A stretch of DNA of 64,000 bases. Source: Ramazzottius varieornatus. Lineage: Eukaryota > Tardigrada > Eutardigrada > Parachela > Ramazzottiidae. The DNA lies in NCBI GenBank assembly GCA_001949185.1, contig BDGG01000003.1, positions 4,895,092 to 4,959,091 of the forward strand. The letters run 5' to 3'. The notes under the pieces are model-generated. The model was given only the letters and a program-made list of their open reading frames with translations. It had not been told where the DNA came from and did no database searches. Of the stretch, positions 34,567 to 44,454 are shown in pieces. A program made the translations under genes and the position numbers. How positions within the stretch are numbered: position 1 is the first letter of the stretch; each line of letters opens with the position of its first letter.

Positions 34567-35107
34567 ATCAAATTTAAACGGAATTAAACTTGTCTAGCCG
34601 CTCGATCGGCTCATCTAATAGATCCATTCGTAATGCACAATATCACCGATGAATTGCCTATATTCAAAAAGAAAACTCTTCTTTGTGTGAGCGCTCTCTA
34701 GTAAACAGCACGGTCAGTCTGCGCAGCAGTAAACTACGGAAGAGATTTCCGAGTTTATTCTGGCAGAATGACATCTTCGTGTGTCAGAAAGACCTGAAAT
34801 ACGGACCATAAAGTTATGCCGCAGGCCGGGTCATTTGCCTCGACTTCTGAAGTCGGTGAATCTACACCTGAGATTTTTCCGCCGTACACTGCTAACTTGT
34901 ATATTTGACGGCCTGCACCCCGGCTTCCCCAGACAGGCCATAATTATATTGGCATTTACAGTTTTCTTCAACGCATTGTAAACTGGGAAATAATTAAGAT
35001 TTACCCGAATGCATCGCTCTGTAATCCATATTCCAAAAATACCTTTGATTGACCAGAAGTTCTGGAAACCCAAGCTTCATATTTCAAGGCTTTCATCGTA
35101 CATGGCG
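34567..35107. other. Gap between dermatopontin-like copies 1 and 2
   Basis: About 540 bp, which should hold the copy 1 promoter and the remains of the copy 2 3' end. No other feature is seen. Confidence 0.4.
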
Positions 35108-36547
35108 CTACCTTGGCCGCTCTTTGACCAAGAGGAACTGCTTTATTTCTGGACGAAGCGGACCCTCACTTGCGCTCTGTCGAATTGTCAGGGTTGAGTT
35201 GGGAAAGTAGTCACTAGATGCCTCATCGTCCTTCCCCGCTTCGCTGTTTGCTCGGTATTGTGACTGGTAGGCTGAAGTAGGAATACTTTTTGCGCCAGTA
35301 GCTGCCTGGTAGGAGCGTATCTTGTTGCCGCTGTAGGTGACTGGTGGTGGGTGGGAAGTTGCAGGTCCGAAGCCGACGCGGCAGCACTGAATTCAATCGA
35401 AGAACCACTCACCTGTGAAGCGGCTAATCTTCTTCGATATTCCTGTCATGACGTAGCCTTGAGCACAGTAGACAATCAACTGGTTGAGCGAGTCGTAGTA
35501 CTCAAAGTACGGGTCGTGCGTTGGTACGTAGTAGCAGGAGACATAGTCGACGTAGTAGCCTGTACAATACAAAGATGGCGGGTAAATGCACCTCAACCAT
35601 TGTGGCGGTGAAAGGGAGCCTGACCTGGTAGCGTCTTGCAGCATTTGTAGGCCTGTAGGCATCCTGAGGAACCCGATAGATCCAGAAAAACAGGTTGTTA
35701 GCCCAGATTGCTAGAACATGCAGAAAGGTGGGTAGGAAACATCGGCAAATAATATGGCCCTGATCGCTTTTCCAAGTGGCGCACCCTCTCAGCCGAAAAT
35801 AATGGGGAAGTGCGCTACTTCAGGTGGCGATGTGGGTGAGATCATTTGCCGACGTCCCATAAATCGTGATACTGTCCGACATCGCTGGAGTAAGATTGAA
35901 GGAGATTGGTTGTCTGAAGGAGCAACCTCAAGGCTGGGGCCGGAGTGACCTGTCATGAAAGTGTTGACGGTCTGCGTCAGGTTGGCGGGATTGAGACATT
36001 GAAATCCTGTGTCAGGTTTCTGACGTGGCACCTGTCATCAGACAGTCAATATTCTTGCTGACGCATAACCGAGTGTGACAAATCCTGCACATACCCTCTG
36101 TGATATGGGTAAAGTCCCTGTGACGGGGGCTTGAAGGGGAACCCAGAACGCACAAGCTTCATATCGCAGTTCCGACCGAAATCGATGAGGTGACAGAGTG
36201 GCACCACACAGTACAAAGCCATTCTGTGTGCTTAGGTAAATTTGCACCACGTTTCTTCCAACGTCTAGAATGGACAAATGGGTAATACATGGACGAATGG
36301 AAACTTCGTAAAGTCAACTGGATTAATGCTGACAAAGGGGCTGGAAAGTTCTGTATCATGGTGTCCCCCTGAAACCAAACATATTATTTACGGGCTGAAG
36401 ACAGTTTCTTCGAAGTGTGTTCTTCGAGAACAAATTAAGTGCCGAAGGACCTACCAACCCGTAGCTGATGTGGGAGTTGTAATATCGGTTCGTTGCATCG
36501 CTTCTCCAAAAGCTCAAACAAAAAATCAAAAGGGAAAAAGAAAACAT
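35108..36547 (-). pseudogene. Dermatopontin-like copy 2, decayed
   Basis: The first exon (MFSFSLLIFCLSFWRSDATN, donor GTAGGT) is intact, but later exons are broken. Exon 2 diverges after GDTMIQ. The 11- and 22-nt exons are missing. The intron inside the VWCKFT segment has lost its donor (GTAAGT to CTAAGC) and its acceptor AG. Two single-base deletions shift the frame, one after LTQDF and one before the KCCKT motif. The codon before IQCCRVGFG is TGA (35393-35395), where copies 3 and 4 have Trp and copy 1 has Phe. Downstream sequence still reads as family protein to a TAG at 35108, which points to recent loss. The exon layout is that of copy 1. Confidence 0.85.
35742..35865. repeat. Palindromic unit, single copy
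   Basis: It lies inside decayed copy 2, in the position of the intron after its CHVRN exon. It ends with CATTTGCCGACGTCCCA. Confidence 0.75.
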
Positions 36548-37064
36548 CAAGTCCACACCAAAGTGACGCTTAATAGCGTATTGCGTTTCGTCTGGCAGTG
36601 GCAAGATGTTCCAGTTCCCATGAACGATCGCCGACCATTCTATGAATCGCTACAATCCGTTTGTAGGAATTGTATATGAAAGTACACCGAGATGCTATTC
36701 GACAGAACGACGGTGAAAAGATCACACAAAAGGCAACTTCACCGAGCGAAAAAAAATGCGAAAGAGCCATTTAGAGTGAGTTCACCCGAAGTGACATCTT
36801 CTTGTTTAACAAAGAACTGAAAGGTTTTAAACATCGCGCCTCAGGGAATTTGACCGTGAGAATGCGAAGGACTTCAAAATTATGCACGTCAATCTGTCAC
36901 ACAAAATCAATACATCAAGTGATGAAACAATTGACATGTGACACAAAGATTTCAATCTTCGTAGTAACGTTAAAACAAGCTGTAAAGGGTCGTAATTGAA
37001 CGCAAAAGCCATTGAAATTGAATCCATCGTGGAAGTAAGATAGACTTAGCAATATTCGGCTGTG
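36548..37064. other. Gap between dermatopontin-like copies 2 and 3
   Basis: About 520 bp of AT-rich DNA with no supported exon or known repeat. Confidence 0.4.
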
Positions 37065-38807
37065 TTAGCTAGAGTCTGAGAAACTCAAGCCTAAACCATC
37101 TGTTGATTGGCTGGACTCCAAGGACCGCGACTGCCGGTACTGTTCCTTGTACTGACCCGCCACCAAGGGCGGCATACCCTCCACACCACGCGGAGCGTAG
37201 TAGGCCGCCGAGCCCGATCGCGAGTAGATGATCGGCGGTGCCACATTGACCGGCTGGCCGAACCCAACGCGACAACATTGAATCCACTCGATAGTGTACT
37301 CGAAGCCGCGGTACGGATTTTTCTTCTTGGCGGCGGCCACCATGACGTAACCTTGAGCGCAAAAGACCAGGTTGGCACTCTGGGCGTCGTAGTACTCCCA
37401 ATACATGTCGTGAGTCGGCATGTAGTAGCAGGAGACATAGTCGATATAGTAGCCTGGATAAAGATGGTGCAGAGACAAGCTAAGCAATGTGGCGGTGTAC
37501 GCAACCTCACCTGTCGGGGTCTTGCAGCATTTAATAGGCTGGAAATCGTCGTTCAAGCCGAAGGGGTCGCCCAGTACGGTACCATTTGTTTGGTAGATGT
37601 AAAAGTTTGAAGTTCGTGCCCATATTCCCGTCATGAATGTGTTGGACGTTTGAGAGTGGCGGGATGGGTCGTAGCAAAAGTACTGGTCCGTCATGTTCCG
37701 TACATGGCACCTGCATGCGGAAAAGGCGGTGGTCAATGCCAGTTTTTGAGATACCGGCTGTGGAAACTGGTGTGCGAATTCAGTCAGATCGTTTCCTCAA
37801 GTGGTGCATGCTGTCAGTCAACTACACTGAGAGCGTGCGCCACACGAGACCGCGAATCGGCCGAGTCGCGAGATCTCTTTCTCAAGTGGCGCAAGACCTC
37901 AACCAACTATAATGCAAACGTGCTCCACTTGAGACAGCGATCTGGCCGAAGTCATTTGCCGACAACGTTACATCTCCGGCCCGAAGTATTTGTAATTTTC
38001 ACCCTTGATAGTACGGGTAGGCACCGTTGGAGTGCGGCTTGAAGGGGAAAGTGAATTTGCACCACACTGTCTGTATCCTCTAAAAACAAGACCCGTTGGG
38101 CGGTACTTGGGTACGAATCATAAAAATGGAAAATATGGTGATTACCGAAAAGTCTTCTTGCCAGTCGCTGCAGAACAAAATATAAAAAGGCAGGTTAATA
38201 GCTGCAGAACTATCGAAGACCCCATGCCCGGCACTTACTTGATTCCAACCTAGAACAGAAAATTGTAATTGATCGTGGAAATGAGTTGTATGTACGTAGG
38301 CCGCTGACTAGATTGTCGAGACTCAATAAATATATATCCATCTATCTATCTATCTATCTATAATACGTGGAATTATTTATTATTATAACTATTCAAAAAA
38401 GTTCCAATATAAATCACAGTATTTATAACACGTGAAAATTAATCACAAAAAATTTAAATGGTCTGGTTCTCTCTTTAGACACGCTTACGATGGCTTCTCC
38501 ATCCATGCATTCGACATTCCATTTGCGGTGAGGCTCGAAGCTCCCTCCGTGCGCTTGTAATGTCGATATCATTGTGTCTCCCTGTAATAGTGCGAGTGGT
38601 TGGTCAGTACAGAACAACTTTGGCATGCACCTGCACGCATGGCTAAAAGACCTCACAGAGAGGTCAAGACTCTTTTACCGAGCCGAATGTGATGTAGGTG
38701 TTATAGTAACGGTAACTGCTCCGCACGGGCACAATGTAACATAGGAAAAGTCCGAGTACATCCAGGAAAAGCGGGGCTCCGAAAGAACAAACATGGCTGA
38801 GCATCAT
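37065..38807 (-). CDS. Dermatopontin-like secreted protein, copy 3
   Basis: Seven exons join in phase: 38679-38807, 38489-38581, 38239-38249 (11 nt), 38146-38167 (22 nt), 38003-38079, 37511-37710 and 37065-37453. They give 306 residues. The signal sequence is in MMLSHVCSFGAPLFLDVLGL and what follows. Mature features are RKWNVECMDGEAIVGI, RIQTVWCKFTF, DQYFCYD, PIKCCKTPTG, YIDYVSCYYMPTHD, LVFCAQGYVMVAA and EWIQCCRVGFG. The last intron is 57 bp and lacks stops, so the frame also stays open through it. The C-terminal 60 residues are Ser/Tyr/Gly-rich. Copy 3 is nearly identical to copy 4 over the last two exons but diverges upstream. Extracellular matrix function is inferred from the resemblance to dermatopontin. 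Confidence 0.82.
37770..37970. repeat. Palindromic unit cluster, 2 hairpins
   Basis: The cluster lies in the intron between the 77-nt and 200-nt exons of copy 3. The matching intron of copy 4 (75 bp) lacks it, so it arrived after the two copies separated or was lost from copy 4. Confidence 0.75.
38330..38362. repeat. (TATC)n microsatellite
   Basis: About six tandem TATC tetranucleotides in intron 2 of dermatopontin-like copy 3. Confidence 0.8.
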
Positions 38808-39927
38808 AACTCTGCATCGCAGCAGGTCCTAGCAGCTCCAAGTTATCCAAAGGATCACTAGTGAGCTAGCCATCTAACGACAAAGTTCCGCCAAAAATTC
38901 ACCGTTCGTGCAACGAACCAATCGAAGATCTAGGCAGCTTTTCACGTTTGGGAACGAGGAAGTAAAGTTCACATAGCTTCTGATTTCTAATATCAACAGA
39001 AATGTGCGGTACTATAGCCAAGTCTGACATGCACCTTTCTAGCCACATGCGGCTGCGCGATGTAATTCAATCACCAGTTAGTTTTCATTTTGGATTTCGA
39101 AGGTCCTCACTACACACAGCGTAGAGGCGCACGGTGAGATAAACGTCAAAGTCAAGAATGGAAAAAATCTTCGCACAGTCGACGTTGTATGCGTCACTAT
39201 TCAGGAAGCGGTGGGATAGTCAAGAATCTTTTTGTCAAAACAGCATGTCGCCATTATACGCATTACCGCTTCTCACACCCTACATGAACGTTTCAAAAGT
39301 TTTTTCACGTCCCACTGTCTGAGACGAATTAACTTTTCGCAAAGCACTTGAACGGAAAAAAATTGTCATGCTCCACGGTACAGTTTCTGACGCCTTCAAT
39401 GGCCAGCATCATGTAATGAACCTAATGATCCTATCGAGGATGGTTAAATGTCCGCCTTTACACAAGAATTATTCCGATACAAGATGAATCAAGACTGCAC
39501 CGCAAATATCGCATTTGCCCAGAGCTGTTTCGTATCTTCTTCAGACCTGAGGCGAGAAGCTCTGACATGGTCCCAAATAACACATCTCAATCAACAGCCC
39601 GACTAGAAAATCGGGACGTCTAGATCTACAGTTGGATCCGTCGGTAAGCAACCTTGATAAGATGACTTTTCCAAGCGGCGCAGGCAGCCAGCCAATGTCA
39701 CTGGAAACGTGCGCCATTTCGGAAAACGATCTTGTCGAAACAGATTGTTTCCCCAAGTGGCGCACATTTGCGGCCAGTGACACTGATAGCGTGCGTCACT
39801 AGGAAAACCAAAGCAAACTAGGGCGAACTTGCTTTTCCAAGTGGCGCACGCTGCCAGCCAGCGATACTGAGATCCTGCGCGAGTTAGAAAAAATGTTCTT
39901 GTCAGTTTGCAAACCGACGTTCCCAAC
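38808..39927. other. Gap between dermatopontin-like copies 3 and 4
   Basis: About 1.1 kb with no exon. The part next to copy 4 is filled by a three-hairpin palindromic cluster. Confidence 0.4.
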
Positions 39928-39930
39928 CTA
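39637..39930. repeat. Palindromic unit cluster, 3 hairpins
   Basis: Head-to-tail units start near 39672, 39754 and 39837 (period about 82 bp), all with the CAGCCA side of the loop to the left. The right end reads TTTGCAAACCGACGTTCCCA, about 20 bp before the stop codon side of copy 4. Confidence 0.8.
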
Positions 39931-41297
39931 TTCCTTCTCGAAACAACCGGTTCGATCCGTGTTATTCAGGGATAACGGGTTCTCTTCGGAGCTGCCTTTA
40001 GCTGAAGATTTGACCGACCGGGACTGTCGATACTGGCCCTTGTACTGACCCGCCACCAAGGGCGGCATACCCTCCACACCACGCGGAGCGTAGTAGGCCG
40101 CCGAGCCCGATCGCGAGTAGATGATCGGCGGTGCCACATTGACCGGCTGGCCGAACCCAACGCGACAACATTGAATCCACTCGATAGTGTACTCGAAGCC
40201 GCGGTACGGATTTTTCTTCTTGGCGGCGGCCACCATGACGTAACCTTGAGCGCAAAAGACCAGGTTGGCACTCTGGGCGTCGTAGTACTCCCAATACATG
40301 TCGTGAGTCGGCATGTAGTAGCAGGAGACATAGTCGATATAGTAGCCTGGATAAAGATGGTGCAGAGACAAGCTAAGCAATGTGGCGGTGTACGCAACCT
40401 CACCTGTCGGGGTCTTGCAGCATTTAATAGGCTGGAAATCGTCGTTCAAGCCGAAGGGGTCGCCCAGTACGGTACCATTTGTTTGGTAGATGTAAAAGTT
40501 TGAAGTTCGTGCCCATATTCCCGTCATGAATGTGTTGGACGTTTGAGAGTGGCGGTGCTGGTCGTAGCAGAAGTACTGGTCCGTCATGTTGCGCACATGA
40601 CACCTGAAACAGCAGGAGATAGCGCGCCAAATGATGGAAAGAATGGCAGATGTTCCGTCCTATGCTGGCTTTACTTACCCAGGGTAGTAGGGGTATGCGC
40701 CGTTGGAGTGAGGTTTCAGCGGGAAGGCAAATTTGCACCAGACAGTTTGTATCCTCTGACGAGAGGATTATGATACGTATTGGAATTCATAATTGTGGAA
40801 GAGGTTCCGTCACTTACAGAAAAGTCTGCCTGCCAGTCGCTGCAAAAAGAAACACCCTCAAGTTCTTTCAGATCGAAAGACCTGGTCTTGGAGAAAGCGA
40901 AATCCATCACTTACTTGATGCCAACCTACACATTAACACCATTATATGAGAGTAACGACGGGAGATATCGTAAGACAAAAATCCGTAAAGACGAGATCTG
41001 TCGGACAATACTTACAATGGCTTCTCCATCCATACATTCAACGTTCCATTTGCGGTGAGGCTCGAAGCTTCCTCCGTGCGCATGCAATGTCGATATCATG
41101 GTGTCACCCTGAGAATAGTCAACTAGTTGTAGAAATGAATTCCCAACTCCATGAGGAAACTGATGTGTCTTTACCGAACCAAAGGTGATATAGGTGTTGT
41201 AATATCGGTAAGAGCTCCACACGGGCCGGATGTGGGATAAAATTAGTCCCACGGCAAGAAGAAGATGCCGGAAACCAAGGGAAAGATCACACCACAT
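39928..41297 (-). CDS. Dermatopontin-like secreted protein, copy 4
   Basis: Seven exons join in phase: 41175-41297, 41016-41108, 40915-40925 (11 nt), 40818-40839 (22 nt), 40679-40755, 40404-40603 and 39928-40346. They give 314 residues. The signal peptide is MWCDLSLGFRHLLLAVGLIL followed by SHIRPVWSS. The mature protein has the same Cys pattern as copy 3, with single cysteines and two CC pairs (IKCCKT and QCCRV). Only the final 30 residues differ strongly from copy 3 (VKSSAKGSSEENPLSLNN). The upstream-most gene of the array in transcription direction is compact and free of transposons. A matrix role is inferred. Confidence 0.83.
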
Positions 41298-42010
41298 ACT
41301 GGCTTCGCATTGGAGTTATTGGCCGGATCCGGATGCGTTGCAAATTAAACCCACAACATTCGGGAAACAGATTCTCGAAGAATGTTAGCTTCACAGCTCA
41401 TATGACTTCAAATGGTACTAGAGCCGTGGTTTCAAGATCGGTTAGCTTTGCTTTGCATCGAAGCCGAATTTAGAAACTAATTTTGATACAGTTGATAGGA
41501 CGTCGTAATCTACAGGCACTATAAATATTTGGCGTGCTTTTGAGTGTTTGACGGTATTGTTATCAAATAGCGAAGGGAAAGGTGAGACCTCGTTTTCTGA
41601 CTTATAATTATCGCGCGAAACTAAAGCACTAAGTATGACTTGTGTGTAGTAATTACATCGAATAAAAGCAGCTTCAAAAGCTCACTATATCCAACTGTTT
41701 CCGTGTTAGATGTATCAAGCACGATCAGGCAGTGTGCGACGGACCGAAAACAGCGTCATTATTTCAGGCTATTCGATATTGTGAATTTGAAGCTCGGTAA
41801 ACAAGCTCCATGGGATCGTTTTCCCAAGTGGCGCACACTTCCAGCCAACAACACTGCAAATGTGCGCCAATTGAGGAATTTTTTCGAGGTCGTTTGCCGG
41901 GTTCCCCTTTATTCTCTCAGCCTGATCCAGTGGGTCTCCAATAAAGCGCATAGAACTACCATCACATCTCAACCCGACGAAAAGAGTAAGTACATCTAAG
42001 ATGCGAATGT
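41298..42010. other. Gap between IFT46 and the dermatopontin-like array
   Basis: No exon found. One palindromic unit lies at 41790-41912. Confidence 0.4.
41790..41912. repeat. Palindromic unit, single copy
   Basis: Well-kept unit with left arm TTCCCAAGTGGCGCACAC and the CTTCCAGCCAACAACACTG loop. It lies about 100 bp beyond the IFT46 stop codon. Confidence 0.8.
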
Positions 42011-43772
42011 TCATCTGGCAAGTTCTTTCAGATCGACGTAAAGCGTAAAGAGCTGATGCAGGGCTTCGAACCGATCATCGTATACAGGAATACCCACCAG
42101 TGCTAAAAAACCAATTCCAAATTTTCAACTCGGAAATTTTGCCACCAGATTTTGCCCAGGAGACTTTCAATGCGGACTTACCGCAGGTAATGTCGATGTA
42201 TTCTTCCAAGGTACAGTCCAGCTTTGAGAAAGCGTCAGGTACAGCTAGAAGGCGTTCCATATCGGCTGGCCAGGCCTGCATCAGAACTTCCGGCTTTCGT
42301 CTCGGTCTAGACCAACCAAAAAGTTTCCGTAGAACAACGGAATTCGAACGATCGAACTCCCTGAAACGAACACCACCTGATTGTGGAACACAGCTTACTT
42401 GGATAGGACGACTGACTTTGGGCGATTCTTCGTCTTTTTCAGCCCTTCCAGGAACGCTTCGATCTTCTCGTTGACACCAGGCAAGTTTGGGGAAGCAACG
42501 TCATCCTACAAAATGCATATAATGAAAGCAGATATCAAGGTATCTACCAGGTTCAGGTCTCGATCTAACTCGGTCTCGAACGTTGTGGTGCGAGGTTCCC
42601 AGCAATGGTTCGGCTGTAGATCTGGCTGATGGACCCCGTTCACTGGGTCTTCGAAGGAAGTGCTTCCGCAGCTCATCGTTCTGGGGCGGGTCGTCGGCCG
42701 TACCCTGCAAAAAGACCAGCCCATTTCAGGGATTTTGTCATCTACTGTGTCATTTAAATAACTTGAAAAAACAAGAAAATCATACGGGACCTCTGGAAAC
42801 AAGCCCGACAGGATCTGCTTCCCAAGTGGCGCACGACTCCCCCGACTACACGGGAAACGTGCGCCACTTGGGAAAGCGGGCAAACTCGGCAAGACTGCTT
42901 TCCCAAGTGGCGCACGCTTCCAGCAATAACACAGCAAACGTGCGCCAATTGCGGAATCTTGTCAGGTTTGTTTGCCGATCTTCCATAACATTGACCCCTG
43001 TGCGGTAGACTAATACAGGCTGTAACACTTACGCGCAGTGGACGCAATGGGCCTTTCGAAGGTCGTCTATTATCTCTGTAGTACCTGAACCAATCAAAGT
43101 GAACCATGGAAAGTTCGGTCCTTCTGTTACGCCAGATGGAAGCGTGCTTACTTGGGTTCTTCCTCGTTCAGCTGTTCGGCAGAGGGAGTTCGGGTAGGGT
43201 TGCCGCCGGCACTACTCTTCGGTTGCTGCCCACGAGCCACAATCGGCTACACAGACCAAAACACCAGCCTTGTGTAGTACTTCTGTTTGTCTGCTTTCAA
43301 GCTCCCCTCTACAGTTTGTATCATATCGCCAGAAAGACTGATCGAAGCGAAGTTGCTTACCTTCGATTCCATAAACCCAAATTCATCTTCTTCATCGGCA
43401 AACATTGCTGGTTTCGATCCAGATAAACGATGATCTGAAATAACAATACAGTCAATGATATACCAAAAATGTAGTTTAATCCGAGACAGAAAACTGGAAG
43501 ATGTTCGCAATGATTCAAGAAAAAGGGGAAGAGGATAAAATCTGAATACGGCGATGCTATCACAGGCACATACGAGATTCAAACGTAGGAGAAACGTCTT
43601 CCTCCTCAGAGCTGGTAAGAGCAGCTTCCTCGCTCAGCTTTTGCCGCCGCTGGCTTTCCGGCGAAGGAGCTTGGTTTCCGCGTAGAAGCTCTCTCTCCCG
43701 CAGGCTCATGCCACCACTGCCTCGCAAAGCCATACGTAATAATCCTGATCTGAATTGATGAAAAATTTGCAT
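42011..43772 (-). CDS. IFT46: Intraflagellar transport protein 46
   Basis: Eight exons: 43574-43772, 43361-43434, 43152-43246, 43033-43084, 42570-42704, 42399-42505, 42182-42306 and 42011-42102, giving 292 residues. The last three exons carry the IFT46 C-terminal signature: NEKIEAFLEGLKKTKNRPKS, PEVLMQAWPADMERLL, LDCTLEEYIDITCALVGIPV and YDDRFEALHQLFTLYVDL. IFT46 is a subunit of the IFT-B complex that carries cargo along cilia. The N-terminus is acidic and Ser-rich (SSEEEDVSPTF), as in other IFT46 proteins. The segment usually rich in conserved residues between them is short and unlike the family. The donor at the end of the 42570-42704 exon (CGA/GTTAGA) is chosen because it alone keeps the frame. 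A second in-frame ATG at 43733 is an alternative start. Confidence 0.82.
42790..42986. repeat. Palindromic unit cluster, 2 hairpins
   Basis: The cluster lies in an IFT46 intron. Arms are close to consensus (TCCCAAGTGGCGCACG and CGTGCGCCACTTGGGAAA). Confidence 0.85.
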
Positions 43773-44454
43773 GGGCTAGTCACGTTATGAATCGATAAGT
43801 AATTAGGCCAGTTTCACGCTGAAGACAAATGAATCAGAAAAGGTTATGCAGCGAGCGGAACACAGTAAATGGAGCAGTCCACAGGTACACAACACACCTG
43901 GAGGCAATTTCCTAAAACTAGACTTGGACATGCAAAATTGCGTGTGCGTGCTCTTGAAAGCCTTTTGGGGATTATAAGCCCGTATGGGAGCCCGGCAAAC
44001 AAGACGTACGAGGTCGTTTTCCCAAGTGGCGCACGCTTTCATTGCTGATGGCTGACAGCGTGCGTCACTGGAGATGACAATCTTGTACGTGGCAGAGACT
44101 TCAAACAGGTGAGACTAATCGATACCACCTCATCGATCCGAAAGCCGGTGAGCCACGTTCCTTCCTCCACCGCACTGGATCAAGTGCGTCACTGGTCTGG
44201 ATGGGGAGCAATTTTCAGGGTCCTCGACATAGTCGACAAGACGACGTGGAGTGGAAGTTTTGCTGACTAGAGTCTACAGTCCGTCACACTCTATCGTACG
44301 GGCTATAGACACTACTCGACAAACTTATCCTTCTTTTGTTCCACTCCAGGCGGAGCTATTCAGCAAACAGAATTTTTTTAAAAACGCCATTTGACGGACA
44401 CATGATACGCAAAAAGAAGCTTCAAGTAACAGGCAAATATGCTCGTGCTTTGTG
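43773..44454. other. Gap between IFT46 and an uncharacterised gene
   Basis: No exon seen. It contains one palindromic unit. Confidence 0.4.
43972..44095. repeat. Palindromic unit, single copy
   Basis: It shows the left outer end TATGGGAGCCCGGCAAACAA and a full left arm. The right arm has the CGTCAC variant. Confidence 0.75.

Noticed and set aside
43033-43246. Reading straight through 43085-43151 as one IFT46 exon
   Set aside because: Although open, a donor at CCCAA/GTAAGC and an acceptor at GGTTCAG restore the frame that fits both neighbours better; the C-terminal IFT46 assignment is unaffected.
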